64,000 nt of DNA from JAAYED01 sp040772225 (GCA_040772225.1 JAXGYO010000003.1:571595-635594); one strand, 5' to 3'. Positions 50,440 through 59,786 are shown, numbered from the stretch's first letter. The notes: generated by a model not told the origin, from the letters alone. Numbers and translations: made by a program.

Positions 50440-51384
50440 ATGCATGCTGCCAGGCGACAGTCCATCGATGACCATCGGGCGCGCCGCCTGGCGACCCGGG
50501 CGCTGTTCGGCGAGGGCCGCAAGGCCGGGCTGACCTGGTTCGAGCGGCTGCATGGCTACGTCTATGCGCGCTGGCCCCACACCTACATCGGGGCCGCGAT
50601 CGGTGAGCGGCGCGATCTGGCCTGGAAGCGGGTGCTGCTGGCGCCCTTTCTGGCGCGAGCCCTGTTCCCTAAACTTTGGGGGGACGAGTACCACGGCAAG
50701 GTGCTCCCCACAGAGCAGGCCATCCGCCTGCTGCAGGTACACGAACCCGTCAGTGTCCCGCTCTCGGAGCAGGTGCTGCCCTATGAGAGCGCGCGGCAGC
50801 TCGTTCTGTCCGGCGATGGCCCCTTTGTGGTCCTGGACTGCCCCTGCCGGCTCGCACGCGAGCATCCCTGCGAACCCCTGGACGTATGTCTGATCATTGG
50901 CGAGCCCTTTGCCAGCTTTGTGCTTGAGCACAACCGCGAGCATGCCCGCCAGATCACGCGCCAGGAGGCCGTTGACATCGTAGAAGCAGAAGCGGCGCGG
51001 GGGCATGTGCACCACGCCTTTTTCAAGCAGGCCATGCTCGGCCGGTTCTATGCCATCTGCAACTGCTGTTCCTGCTGTTGCGGGGCGATCTCGGCCCACT
51101 TGCACGGCACGCCGATGCTCGTATCCTCAGGCTATGTGGCGCAGGTCGACGAGGAGCGCTGCGTGGCATGCGGCACCTGCGTGCAGGCCTGCCCGTTCGG
51201 CGCTCTGACGCTGACAGATGGGCTGGCTATTGACACCGATCGCTGCATGGGCTGCGGGGTGTGCCCCCGAGTCTGCCCGCAGCAGGCGCTGACGCTGGTG
51301 CGCGATGCCTCCAAGCCGGAGCCCATGCCGCTGGCGACACCCGAGGCAATGCCCGAGACCATGATCAGGGCTCTGACGCCCTGA
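50440..51384 (+). CDS. 4Fe-4S ferredoxin-type protein with extra Cys cluster
   Basis: The product is 314 residues. The N-terminal ~200 residues contain CPCRLAREHPCEPLDVC and a dense CNCCSCCCG cluster. Two 4Fe-4S motifs follow: CVACGTCVQACPFGA and CMGCGVCPRVCPQQA. It is cytoplasmic, with no signal peptide. Similar proteins occur as electron-transfer modules near reductases in anaerobes, and a nitroreductase lies 0.8 kb downstream. The CNCC-CCC segment might bind another metal centre. ATG 50440 follows GGAGAGG. Confidence 0.85.
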   Translation: MHAARRQSIDDHRARRLATRALFGEGRKAGLTWFERLHGYVYARWPHTYIGAAIGERRDLAWKRVLLAPFLARALFPKLWGDEYHGKVLPTEQAIRLLQVHEPVSVPLSEQVLPYESARQLVLSGDGPFVVLDCPCRLAREHPCEPLDVCLIIGEPFASFVLEHNREHARQITRQEAVDIVEAEAARGHVHHAFFKQAMLGRFYAICNCCSCCCGAISAHLHGTPMLVSSGYVAQVDEERCVACGTCVQACPFGALTLTDGLAIDTDRCMGCGVCPRVCPQQALTLVRDASKPEPMPLATPEAMPETMIRALTP

Positions 51385-51413
51385 ACCTTAGCTGCACTCC
51401 AGGGAGGTCCTTT

Positions 51414-52085
51414 GTGAGTGAATTTGGCACCAAAGCCTATTCCAAGCCATTGCGCATCGCCATGCGCGTTGCCGTGGTCTTGTTGTTGATCGCCTTTGTC
51501 GGGATCTGGATCATCTTGCTGAATCGCTGGCAGACGCTGGATGTGGGGCGCGTGTACCTCTATATGCTGTTCTTTGTGGGCTACCTGGCCGTCGAGCAGC
51601 GCACCTTCCGCGGACCCGACGAGGATGCGTACAGCGACCGCATCTGGGTGCGCTATCTGCTCACCTATGCCTGGTGGTTCCTGGCCCTGGGTAGCCTGCT
51701 CGAACACGCGCTCACACTCCGTAGCCATCCGACGGTCAGTACCGTTGGCACCGTTATTACGGTCACCGGGCTGGCGCTGGGCTACTGGGCAACCGGCAAG
51801 TTGCGGGCTGAACTGGGCCGGCGCGTGGACACCTGGGCGGCACTGCGCATCGTGGACCAGGGGCCCTACGCGCTGATCCGGCACCCGTCCTATCTGTCCT
51901 CCATCCTGATCGTCGTCGGCCTGCCTCTGCTGATGAACGCCTACATCAGCCTGACGCTCAGTGTGGTGCTCGTCGCGCTCTTTGTCTACCGGCTCCTCCG
52001 CGAGGAAGCCATCCTGTCGCAGCGCCTGCCGGCCTATGCGGCGTACATGCAGGGCACCTACCGGCTGATCCCCTGGATCTGGTGA
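51414..52085 (+). CDS. Isoprenylcysteine carboxylmethyltransferase-like (ICMT/PEMT) membrane methyltransferase
   Basis: The product is 223 residues with five or six hydrophobic segments. The C-terminal signature LRIVDQGPYALIRHPSYLSS followed by REEAILSQRLPAYAAYMQGT is the conserved SAM/substrate region of ICMT-type enzymes. It methylates a lipid or a hydrophobic small molecule; bacterial family members have diverse or unknown substrates. The start is GTG 51414 with GGGAGG six bases upstream. It lies 29 bases after the ferredoxin gene, likely in one operon. Confidence 0.88.
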   Translation: MSEFGTKAYSKPLRIAMRVAVVLLLIAFVGIWIILLNRWQTLDVGRVYLYMLFFVGYLAVEQRTFRGPDEDAYSDRIWVRYLLTYAWWFLALGSLLEHALTLRSHPTVSTVGTVITVTGLALGYWATGKLRAELGRRVDTWAALRIVDQGPYALIRHPSYLSSILIVVGLPLLMNAYISLTLSVVLVALFVYRLLREEAILSQRLPAYAAYMQGTYRLIPWIW

Positions 52086-52191
52086 GCGAGACTCGAACCT
52101 CTTGACTCTCCCCCGACGGGAGGGTGTAGGATGGGACTATCGAGGCGCACTCTGCGCTCGGACGCTGCATGCCACCAGCATAGGAGGCACC

Positions 52192-52791
52192 ATGCCGGAC
52201 ACACTGCACGACATCGGCGCGCGCCGCTCCATCCGTCGTTACCGCCGAGAGCCCATTCCTCGTGCGACGCTGGAGCAGATCCTGACGGCCACCGTGCAGG
52301 CCCCCTCGGCCAAGAACGCCCAGCCCTGGCGCTTTGTGGTGCTCGAGGGCGAGGCCGCGCGTTATCTCGCACAGGTCATGATGCAACGCGCAGCGAAACT
52401 CACCGAGGCGGGAGAGGACACCGGCAGCCTGGCGTGGACAGCGGCCGTGGTCGAACAGGCGCCCGTCACGATTCTGGTTTACGACGCCGCGCCGCCCGCT
52501 GAGATCCCCGCCAAGTTCCACGCTGACTATCGCTTTGTGATGCTCCAGTCCATCGGCGGCGCCATACAGACGATGCTCCTGGCGGCGCAGGCGCTGGGGC
52601 TGGGCTCGCTCTGGATCTGTGACGTGCTCTACTGCGAGGATGAGATCAACGCCTGGGCCGGCCACACAGCCGATAAGCTGGTGGCCGCCGTGTCGCTGGG
52701 GTGGGCTGACGAGGCGCCCCGCGCAAGGCCCCGCCGGCCCTGGCAGGATGTCACGGAATGGAGAGGCGCCGCGCCGGACGCAACATCCTGA
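52192..52791 (+). CDS. Nitroreductase family FMN oxidoreductase
   Basis: The product is 199 residues. It shows RRSIRRYRREPIPRATLEQI at the N-terminus (FMN phosphate-binding Arg/Ser), TVQAPSAKNAQPWRFVVLEG, and IGGAIQTMLLAAQALGLGSL with WICDV. These are the classic nitroreductase blocks. It reduces nitro compounds, quinones or related substrates with NAD(P)H. ATG 52192 has GGAGG in range. Its 3' end faces the convergent transketolase gene. Confidence 0.9.
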   Translation: MPDTLHDIGARRSIRRYRREPIPRATLEQILTATVQAPSAKNAQPWRFVVLEGEAARYLAQVMMQRAAKLTEAGEDTGSLAWTAAVVEQAPVTILVYDAAPPAEIPAKFHADYRFVMLQSIGGAIQTMLLAAQALGLGSLWICDVLYCEDEINAWAGHTADKLVAAVSLGWADEAPRARPRRPWQDVTEWRGAAPDATS

Positions 52792-52822
52792 CGCGGCGCC
52801 CATCGGACTATCTGAGGACGTC

Positions 52823-53842
52823 TTAGCCTGCGTGCTTGATAGAGACGACGGTGCGCACGGCCTCCAGGATGTGCCGTGCGGACATGCCATAGCGCTCGAG
52901 CAACTGCAAGTATGGCCCCGACTGGCAGAAGGTATCGGGCACGCCGACCCGGCGCATGGGAACAGGCCCGCGCTCGATCAGCAGCTCCGCCACGGCGCTG
53001 CCCAGCCCGCCCGCCAGCACATTGTCCTCGGCCGTGACGATGGCGCCGGTCTCGCCCGCAGCGCGCAACACGGTTTCCTCGTCCAGTGGTTTGACCGTGT
53101 GACAGTCGATCACGCGTACATCCAGGCCCTCCCGCGCCGCCAACTCGGCCGCCAGCAGCGCCTGCGCCACCATGTCGCGGTTGGCGATGATGCTTGCGTC
53201 GGCGCCTGTGCGCACGGTAACGGCCTTGCCGATGGCAAAGGGATACGTGTCGTCGTATAGAAACGGCAGCGGCTCTTTGGTGAGGCTCAGGTACACGGGC
53301 CCCACGTGTTCAGCCGCGGCGAACACGGCCTTTTTGGTGGACACCTCGTCCGCCGGCGCGATGACCGTCATATTGGGCATCGCCCGCATGATGGACAGGT
53401 CCTCCTGCCCCTGATGCGTGGCGCCGTCCTCCGCCGGGGTAATGCCCGCGTGACCGCACCCGAACTTGACGTTGGCCTGCGTATAGCAGACGCTGTTGCG
53501 GATCATGTCCAGCCCGCGCAGGGTGGCGAACACGGCGTAGGTGGCCACAAAGGGCACCAGCCCGCTGTGGGCCATGCCCGCCGCCATGGCGATCATGTTC
53601 TGCTCGGCGATGCCCAGGTTGAATCCGCGCTCGGGGTACCGCTCGGAGAAGGTGTAGGTGCCCATCCCTTTGGAGACGTCGGCGTTGAGCACGACCACGT
53701 CCTGGCGCTGGCCGCCCAGCTCCAGCAGGGCGTCGGCAAAGCTGAAACGCGTGGTGCGCTTTTCGCCCCGGGAGAAGAGCGTGCCGTCCCGGAGCAGGTC
53801 GACCACGCCCGGACGCAGATACATATAGCGCTCAGCAGCCAT
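52823..53842 (-). CDS. Transketolase, C-terminal subunit
   Basis: The product is 339 residues, covering the pyrimidine-binding and C-terminal domains of a split transketolase. It has VVVLNADVSKGMGTYTFSER, the catalytic Glu in FNLGIAEQNMIAMAAGMAHS, GHAGITPAEDGATHQGQEDL and NVLAGGLGSAVAELLIERG. It pairs with the N-terminal subunit encoded just upstream (11-base overlap). It moves two-carbon ketol units between sugar phosphates. It belongs to the downstream end of the sugar-catabolic cluster. Confidence 0.93.
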   Translation of the reverse strand: MAAERYMYLRPGVVDLLRDGTLFSRGEKRTTRFSFADALLELGGQRQDVVVLNADVSKGMGTYTFSERYPERGFNLGIAEQNMIAMAAGMAHSGLVPFVATYAVFATLRGLDMIRNSVCYTQANVKFGCGHAGITPAEDGATHQGQEDLSIMRAMPNMTVIAPADEVSTKKAVFAAAEHVGPVYLSLTKEPLPFLYDDTYPFAIGKAVTVRTGADASIIANRDMVAQALLAAELAAREGLDVRVIDCHTVKPLDEETVLRAAGETGAIVTAEDNVLAGGLGSAVAELLIERGPVPMRRVGVPDTFCQSGPYLQLLERYGMSARHILEAVRTVVSIKHAG

Positions 53843-54698
53843 CTTCGTCCTCCTTCAGGCCCGCCGCGGCGCGTATCTCGGCGCAGGCCGCCTCCGCCTG
53901 CTCTGCGCTGGGCGCGTTGCCGTGCCAGAAGGGGTTGTTCTCCATATAGCTGACCCCCTTGCCCTTGATGGTCTGCGCCAGGATCAGGGTTGGGCCGTCG
54001 CTGGCTTCGCGGCTTGCCTCCAGCGCCTCGACCACCTGGGCCATGTCATGGCCGTCGATCTCGACCACCTGCCAGCCAAAGGCCTCCCATTTGGACGCCA
54101 CGGGTTCGATGGGCATGACCTTGTCCACAAAGTCGTCGTTCTGGATCCGGTTGCGGTCCAGGATCACCGTCAGATTCGACAGGTGCAGGTTGGGGGCCAC
54201 CAGCGCGGCCTCCCAGATCGAACCCTCCTGCGTCTCGCCATCGCCGATGATCACCCAGGTGCGATACTCACGTCCGGTGACCCGCGCCGCCAGCGCCATG
54301 CCCAGGCCGGCGGAAAGGCCATGCCCCAGCGAGCCCGCGGTCATGTCCACGCCAGGTGTCTTGAGCATGTCGGGGTGCCCCTGCAGCAGGCTGTCCAGGC
54401 AGCGCAGCGTGCCAGCACACTCGACGCCCAGATAGCCTCGCCGGATGAGCGCCGCGTACCAGGCGGGACAGGCATGCCCCTTGGAGAGCACAAACCGGTC
54501 GCGGTCGGGCCACTGCGGTTCCGACGGATCGATGCGCATGACGCGAAAGTAGAGCGCTGCCAGGATGTCCGCCGCAGAGAGCGAACCACCCGGGTGGCCC
54601 TGCCCCGCCTGCTGGATCATGCGCACGATGTCGCAGCGCATCAGCGCCGCGATCCTCTCCAGGCCGGCGAGTTCTTCAATCGCTCGTTCGTCCATCAT
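53832..54698 (-). CDS. Transketolase, N-terminal (TPP-binding) subunit
   Basis: The product is 288 residues. It contains GQGHPGGSLSAADILAALYF, SKGHACPAWYAAL, SLGHGLSAGLGMALAAR and the TPP motif IIGDGETQEGSIWEAAL. It contributes the diphosphate-binding half of transketolase. The reading frame overlaps the C-terminal subunit, whose ribosome-binding site AAGGAGGACGAAG is embedded in its last codons. It lies 16 bases after the isomerase gene. Confidence 0.93.
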   Translation of the reverse strand: MMDERAIEELAGLERIAALMRCDIVRMIQQAGQGHPGGSLSAADILAALYFRVMRIDPSEPQWPDRDRFVLSKGHACPAWYAALIRRGYLGVECAGTLRCLDSLLQGHPDMLKTPGVDMTAGSLGHGLSAGLGMALAARVTGREYRTWVIIGDGETQEGSIWEAALVAPNLHLSNLTVILDRNRIQNDDFVDKVMPIEPVASKWEAFGWQVVEIDGHDMAQVVEALEASREASDGPTLILAQTIKGKGVSYMENNPFWHGNAPSAEQAEAACAEIRAAAGLKEDEDGC

Positions 54699-54714
54699 GT
54701 ACCTCTTCCCGTGC

Positions 54715-55677
54715 CTAGAGCAGCGCCTGGAACAGGTGCGTATAGGCCGTGGCGGGGTTGCCCTCCGCGATGAACCCGGCGATCCGGTCGCGGCCGATGC
54801 GGTCCAGCAGTTGCTCGGCCGCCTTGACCGCGGCGATGGTCGCCGACATGGTCTCGATGGGCGGGCTCTGACGCGAGTTGACGTCGTACGACACCCAGCC
54901 GTCCCAGCCGATGTGATCCATGTAGTAGAGCATCTCGATCAGGTCCCAAAAGTTCACCGAGCCCGGGATCATGTCCCAGTCCCACTCGCGGCCATTGTCG
55001 TTGAGATGCACATAGAACAGGCGCCCCGCCTGGTGTGCCAGGGCCAGCGCCTCCGCCGGCGTCTCCTTGGCGATCAGGGCGTGGCCCACGTCCATGGTTA
55101 CGCCCACGTTGGGCAGCCCGAGATGCTCGCAGAGGTACAGCGAGCGCCCCATGTCTCCCAGTACGCAATAGTTGCGCGATTCGTTGAGCTTGTACTCGAG
55201 ACTGATGCGGACGTCGCTGCGATGGGCCGCCGCCTCGGCGATGCACGCCTCCAGCCAGCCCCACTGCTTGAGATAGTCCGCCTGGAAGGAGTAGTTGTGG
55301 CCGTCGATCAGCGGGCAGCAGGTCACCGTCCAGGCATCGAACTCGGCAGCCAGGTCCATGGCAACCTTGAGATTGGCCACCGCTTTGGCGCGCACGGCGG
55401 GATCGGGCGAGGTGAACGAGCCCTCCTGCCAGACCTTTTCCGTCTTGACGTTCAGGTTGATGGCCGATACCGGCAGGCCGCTGGCGCGGATCTCCTGCGC
55501 GGTGTCCTCCAGGCTGTCGCCGAAATCCTGCGGATAGACCACCTCGATCCCGTCGGCGCCGGGCACCTGGTGCACGGCATCCAGCCGCTCGGCCAGCGTC
55601 TTGGCCGCGTGATACTCGTGAAAGCGGTCGGCGTGGCGCCCCATCAGGCCGACCATGACGGCGTGGCGCATGTTCAT
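54715..55677 (-). CDS. Sugar phosphate isomerase/epimerase (xylose isomerase-like TIM barrel)
   Basis: The product is 320 residues. The AP-endonuclease 2 fold shows metal-ligand segments RISLEYKLNE, VGVTMDVGHALIA, YVHLNDNGREWDWD and a late FIAEGN. ATG 55677 follows AAGGAGAAGCACCA. Its neighbours are an enolase-superfamily dehydratase and transketolase, so it probably isomerises a ketose or epimerises a keto-sugar in the same route. The substrate cannot be named. There is no signal peptide, so the reaction is cytoplasmic. Confidence 0.88.
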   Translation of the reverse strand: MNMRHAVMVGLMGRHADRFHEYHAAKTLAERLDAVHQVPGADGIEVVYPQDFGDSLEDTAQEIRASGLPVSAINLNVKTEKVWQEGSFTSPDPAVRAKAVANLKVAMDLAAEFDAWTVTCCPLIDGHNYSFQADYLKQWGWLEACIAEAAAHRSDVRISLEYKLNESRNYCVLGDMGRSLYLCEHLGLPNVGVTMDVGHALIAKETPAEALALAHQAGRLFYVHLNDNGREWDWDMIPGSVNFWDLIEMLYYMDHIGWDGWVSYDVNSRQSPPIETMSATIAAVKAAEQLLDRIGRDRIAGFIAEGNPATAYTHLFQALL

Positions 55678-55698
55678 TGGTGCTTCTCCTTGTCTGCT

Positions 55699-56892
55699 CT
55701 ACTGCCAGCTCAGCGGCGTTCGGCGCTCGATATGCTCCTCGTCCAGGATGATGCCCAGGCCGGGCGTGGTGGGAAGGCGCATCAGCCCCTGTTCCGGAAA
55801 GTACTGGTCCGTGTGGAACCATTGCTTGCTCGGGTTGTGCACGATCAGAAACTCGAGCAGCGGGCAGGTGGCCGGCGACTGCGCAGCGATCAGATGCAGC
55901 GCGGGCAGCGTCGAGTGGCCGTGCGGGATTACCGGCTTGTCATAGGCCGAGACCAGCCCGCAGATCTTGATCATCTCCGTGATGCCACCCGTCCAATCCG
56001 GATCGGCCTGGACCACATCCACACCTTCGGCATCCAGCAGCACCTTGAACCCCCAGCGGGTGTATTCGTGCTCGCCGCCCGCGATGGGGATGCTGGTGGC
56101 GCGGCGAATCTCGGCATAGGCGCCGATCCGGTCGGGGGGCACAGGCTCTTCCAGCCAGGCGGGGTTGTATGGCGCCATGCGCTTGCCCATGGCGATGGCG
56201 TAGGGCACATCCCAGCCCAGCCAGGCGTCGAACATCAGGTCGCAGGCATCGCCCACAGCCTCACGGGCCGCCCTCACCATGGCCATATTGGTCTCCATGC
56301 CCGCACGGCCGTCGCCCGGCCCGCAGGGGAAGAACCACTTTTGCGCTGTGTAGCCCTCATCCAGAAAGGCCCGCGCCTGCGCATAGACCCGCTCGGGGTC
56401 GGTGGGAAAGCCCAGCGTGCTCACATAAGCCGGGATCGCGTCGCGGGTAGGTCCGCCCAGCAGGCGATAGACGGGTAATCCCAGTGCCTTGCCACGGATA
56501 TCCCACAGGCACATATCGATGGCGCTGATGGCCATCAGCATATACCCCCGGCGCGCGTGCCGGTCCTGCCGCGAGAGGATGTCCCACAGCCGCTCCGAGG
56601 CCAGCGGGTCCTGGCCGATCAGGTGCTGGCGGAAATGGGTGTCGATTTGAAAAGCCTGATCGACATAAATGGGCCCAAACAGGCCCGTGATCCCCTCGTC
56701 GGTGTCCACAAACACATAGACCTCGGAGATCGGCCGGGTGCCCGCGTCTCCATAGACCTCGCCTGTGGGCGTCTTGCGGTTGCGATACTCGGGGTAGATA
56801 TCCAGTGCCCCAACCTGCCGGGCCACCGAATGGCCGGCGGCCGTGTCGTAGGTGCCGTTCAGGCGCTCGTAGCGAATGTCCGTGATGTGCAC
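55699..56892 (-). CDS. Enolase-superfamily sugar-acid dehydratase (mandelate racemase family, rhamnonate-dehydratase-like)
   Basis: The product is 397 residues. The capping domain is N-terminal, then the barrel with AQKWFFPCGPGDG (a motif seen in rhamnonate-type dehydratases). The metal ligands are in DLMFDAWLGW (Asp), AWLEEPVPPD (Glu) and IAGGEHEYTRWG (Glu). The catalytic His candidate is in PVIPHGHSTLPAL. The enzyme removes water from an aldonic acid to give a 2-keto-3-deoxy acid. The start is GTG 56892 with GGAGAGACAC before it. Exact sugar specificity is uncertain. Confidence 0.88.
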   Translation of the reverse strand: MHITDIRYERLNGTYDTAAGHSVARQVGALDIYPEYRNRKTPTGEVYGDAGTRPISEVYVFVDTDEGITGLFGPIYVDQAFQIDTHFRQHLIGQDPLASERLWDILSRQDRHARRGYMLMAISAIDMCLWDIRGKALGLPVYRLLGGPTRDAIPAYVSTLGFPTDPERVYAQARAFLDEGYTAQKWFFPCGPGDGRAGMETNMAMVRAAREAVGDACDLMFDAWLGWDVPYAIAMGKRMAPYNPAWLEEPVPPDRIGAYAEIRRATSIPIAGGEHEYTRWGFKVLLDAEGVDVVQADPDWTGGITEMIKICGLVSAYDKPVIPHGHSTLPALHLIAAQSPATCPLLEFLIVHNPSKQWFHTDQYFPEQGLMRLPTTPGLGIILDEEHIERRTPLSWQ

Positions 56893-56929
56893 GTGTCTCT
56901 CCTTATGCAGTGGGCTGGCCGCAACGAAA

Positions 56930-58009
56930 TCAGGAGGTCAGAATGACCTTGATGGACTCTTCCCCCGAGTGGGCGATCTCGATCCCCTCCTGGAAGCGCT
57001 CCAGCGGCAGCACGTGGCTCACCAGCGATGCGCCGTCGATGCGGCCATCCAGCAGGTACTGGATCGCCAGCGGGTAGGAGTAGGCCCCCAGATGGGCGCC
57101 GTGGATGTTCAACTCCTTCTGGTCACCGATAATCGACCAGTCCACGGCCACAGGACCCGCGTGCACGCTGAACTCGACCATGGTGCCGAGCTTGCGCAGC
57201 ATCTGCAGCCCTTGAGCTACCGCGGGGCCGGCGCCCGTGGCCTCGATATACACGTCGCAGCCGTAGCCCTCGGTCAGGTCGAGCACGCGCTGGATGGCAT
57301 CGCCCTGGCTGACGTCGATGGCCAGGTCGGCGCCGAACTTTTTCGCCATATCGAGGCGGTGCGGCTTCATGTCCAGCGCGATCAGCAGCCCGGGGCTCTT
57401 GAGCCGGGCCACGCTGACCATCCCCAGCCCGATGGGTCCCATCCCTGCGATGACGACCACATCGCCCAGTTGGATCTCGCCCCGCTGCACGGCGTGAATG
57501 GCGCACGCCATGGGCTCGATCAGCGCCGCCTGGTTCACGGGCAGTTCCTTCGGCACCTTGTGGACAATCCCTTTGGCCGGGAAGAGCATATACTCGGCCC
57601 AGCTCCCCTCGGCGCGGTCCTTGATAAAGCCATAGATGTCGTGCTGCTGGCACATCCAGTACTGGCCGCGCCGGCAGAAACGGCACTCGCCGCAGGGCAC
57701 GATCTGCTCCGAAACGGCGCGGTCGCCGATCTTGAGCCCCGTGCGCTCGGCCGCGCCCTCGCCCAGCGCCACGACCTCTCCCACGAACTCGTGTCCCGGA
57801 GTCACCGGCGTGACGATATAGGGCGCGATCTCGTCCGAGCCCCACACCCGCGCCCCGCCGTAGGTCTTGACATCACTGGCGCAGATCCCCGAGGCGAGCA
57901 CCTTGACCAGCACCTCTCCCGGGCCCGGTTTCGGCACGGGGATGGTCTCCAAACGGTAATCCTCGATCCCATACACCCTGACCGCACGCATCATCGTAGG
58001 CAAAGTCAT
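56930..58009 (-). CDS. Zinc-dependent medium-chain dehydrogenase (threonine/sorbitol dehydrogenase type)
   Basis: The product is 359 residues. The catalytic zinc region has SGICASDVKTYGG and TPGHEFVGEVVALGEG. The structural zinc Cys are in CGECRFCRRGQYWMC. The Rossmann segment is VVIAGMGPIGLGMVSVARL. It oxidises a polyol or sugar alcohol, or reduces the reverse, with NAD(P). The start is ATG 58009 (MTLPTMMRAVRVYGIEDYRL); an upstream extension has no support. It likely acts with the dehydratase and isomerase downstream. Confidence 0.92.
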   Translation of the reverse strand: MTLPTMMRAVRVYGIEDYRLETIPVPKPGPGEVLVKVLASGICASDVKTYGGARVWGSDEIAPYIVTPVTPGHEFVGEVVALGEGAAERTGLKIGDRAVSEQIVPCGECRFCRRGQYWMCQQHDIYGFIKDRAEGSWAEYMLFPAKGIVHKVPKELPVNQAALIEPMACAIHAVQRGEIQLGDVVVIAGMGPIGLGMVSVARLKSPGLLIALDMKPHRLDMAKKFGADLAIDVSQGDAIQRVLDLTEGYGCDVYIEATGAGPAVAQGLQMLRKLGTMVEFSVHAGPVAVDWSIIGDQKELNIHGAHLGAYSYPLAIQYLLDGRIDGASLVSHVLPLERFQEGIEIAHSGEESIKVILTS

Positions 58010-58105
58010 TGGCGCCGCTCCTTGTTCTTTCGCTGTACTGCAGTACCGCTGCGGAGCAGGCAAGCGCCAAGCCCCGTGCAGTCCTTTCCACTTTCTGGCG
58101 GCGGA

Positions 58106-58942
58106 CTAGGCTTGGCGCTTCAAAAAGTCGCGCACCGCCGCCATATAGGCTTCGTACTGCTCGCGGCGCACGTTGTGCCCGGCGTTGGCGATGTTGACGA
58201 TCTCGCCGTGCTTCAGCAGCCTGCCGGCCAGTTCCGCGCCCGCAGGCGTGGTCATGCCGCCCAGCGCCACATCGGGCACCAGGACCAACACGGGAACGGC
58301 GATGCGCGGCAGGATCTCCTGCCAGGGCTCGCCCTGCTCGAAACGCGCCTTGAGCAGGTTCAGGCTGATCTGCTGCTTGGAGGTTGCCCAGGGGCCCAGC
58401 TCGGCCTCGGACCAGTTCGGGCTCTGCTTACGGCCGATGGCCACGATCTCTTCGTGAGAGAGCTTGCGCATCTCCAGCAGCCCGGGCCCACGCTGCGCCT
58501 CACCCCGCGCCTGCCGCGCCTCGAACTCGCGGCGCATAGCCTCTTCCTCCTCGGCGGTTCGGAATACGGGATCCTCCAGAATCACCGCGCGGAAGCGGTC
58601 GGGGTACCTGCCCGCCGCCACCATGGCCGTGATGGCGCCCATAGAGTGTCCCATCAGGATTGGATCAGCCAGAGCGAGGGCATCACAGACGCCCTTGACA
58701 TCGTCGGCCATGGCCTCCGCGCCATACCCCTCCTCCGGAGCTTCGGACAGGCCGTGACCCCGCGCATCGATCATGACAATGTCATAGTCCGCCTCCAGCG
58801 CCTGCGCCACAGGCGTCCAGCAGCGGCCGTTGTCGGAATAGCCATGCAGCAGCACCAGGTCTGGGCCGCGGCCAGTGCCCGTGCGTGTATAGTGCATCCG
58901 AATGCCATTGGCGAGAACGTCGCCCTCTTTCCACTCGCCCAC
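58106..58942 (-). CDS. Alpha/beta hydrolase (paralogue A)
   Basis: The product is 278 residues. The oxyanion region is LLHGYSDNGRCW, the nucleophile elbow GHSMGAITAMVAAG, the acid near LVPDVALGG, and the His in NAGHNVRREQYEAYM. It is closely similar to the next gene upstream (58965-59786), including the N-terminus GDVLANGIRMHYTRT. In the sugar cluster it could be a lactonase or esterase, but the fold is too general to decide. It is cytoplasmic. Confidence 0.9.
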   Translation of the reverse strand: MGEWKEGDVLANGIRMHYTRTGTGRGPDLVLLHGYSDNGRCWTPVAQALEADYDIVMIDARGHGLSEAPEEGYGAEAMADDVKGVCDALALADPILMGHSMGAITAMVAAGRYPDRFRAVILEDPVFRTAEEEEAMRREFEARQARGEAQRGPGLLEMRKLSHEEIVAIGRKQSPNWSEAELGPWATSKQQISLNLLKARFEQGEPWQEILPRIAVPVLVLVPDVALGGMTTPAGAELAGRLLKHGEIVNIANAGHNVRREQYEAYMAAVRDFLKRQA

Positions 58943-58964
58943 GGTTCACCTCCCTGTGTGTCTA

Positions 58965-59786
58965 TTAGCGCTGATCCATCTCACTCAAGAACGCCCATAC
59001 CGTCCCCATGTAGGGGCCAAACTGCTCGCGGCGGATGTTGTGTCCCGCGCCGGGGATGCGTACGACGCGCCCCTCTTTCCAGAGCCCGGCCGCCTCGGCG
59101 GCCACGTCCGGCGTCACCAGCGAGCCCTTGTCAGGGTCCGCGGTGATCAGCAGAACGGGGCACTGGATCTGCGGCACCAGCGTACGGAACGAGGGCCGCG
59201 GCCAGCGGGGCGGGCTCATGTGATAGGGGCTGTGCTGCTGTTTCGAATCGGCCCAGGGGCCGAGCTCGATCTCGGGCCAGTCCGGATGCTCCTTGCGCGC
59301 CAGCCCCCTGAGCTCCTCCGTCGAGAGCGCCCGCATCTCCTCTACCTGACGCGCCCGTGCGGCGTACTGCTCGGCGGTCAGTGTCGCAGGCTCCTCGGCC
59401 CACCAGGGCGGATCGGAGAGCACCAGCGCCGAGACCAGATCAGGATAGGCCGCAGCCAGTGCAGCGGCAGTCGCCGCGCCCATGGAATGGCCCATCAGAT
59501 ACACAGGTGCGATCCCCAGCGCCTGGATCAGCCCCGCGACGTCCGCAGCCATCGTCTCGGATTCGTACCCGGATTCGGGCTTTTCCGAGAGCCCATGGCC
59601 CCGGGCATCGGGCATCACGATGTCATACTCCTGCTGGAGCGCCTGCGCCACCGAGATCCAGCACATGCCGTTGTCGCTGGAGCCATGCAAGAGCACCAGC
59701 GGGGGCTGCGTGGAGCAACTGGTCCGGTAGAAATGCATCCGGATGCCGTTCGTGAGGACATCCCCCTCAAACCATCCTGGAGTCAT
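58965..59786 (-). CDS. Alpha/beta hydrolase (paralogue B)
   Basis: The product is 273 residues from ATG 59786, which has GGAGG six bases upstream. It has LLHGSSDNGMCWISVAQALQ, VMPDARGHGLSEKPESGYES, GHSMGAATAAALAAAYPDLV and AGHNIRREQFGPYMG. Paralogue A lies 22 bases downstream; the pair clearly arose by tandem duplication. It is the first gene of the minus-strand sugar cluster and may catalyse lactone or ester hydrolysis of related substrates. Confidence 0.9.
   Translation of the reverse strand: MTPGWFEGDVLTNGIRMHFYRTSCSTQPPLVLLHGSSDNGMCWISVAQALQQEYDIVMPDARGHGLSEKPESGYESETMAADVAGLIQALGIAPVYLMGHSMGAATAAALAAAYPDLVSALVLSDPPWWAEEPATLTAEQYAARARQVEEMRALSTEELRGLARKEHPDWPEIELGPWADSKQQHSPYHMSPPRWPRPSFRTLVPQIQCPVLLITADPDKGSLVTPDVAAEAAGLWKEGRVVRIPGAGHNIRREQFGPYMGTVWAFLSEMDQR

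Noticed and set aside
54565..59146. Two very long plus-strand open frames opposite the sugar-catabolic cluster
   Set aside because: They run antisense across several clearly recognisable minus-strand enzymes and show no domain or ribosome-binding site.
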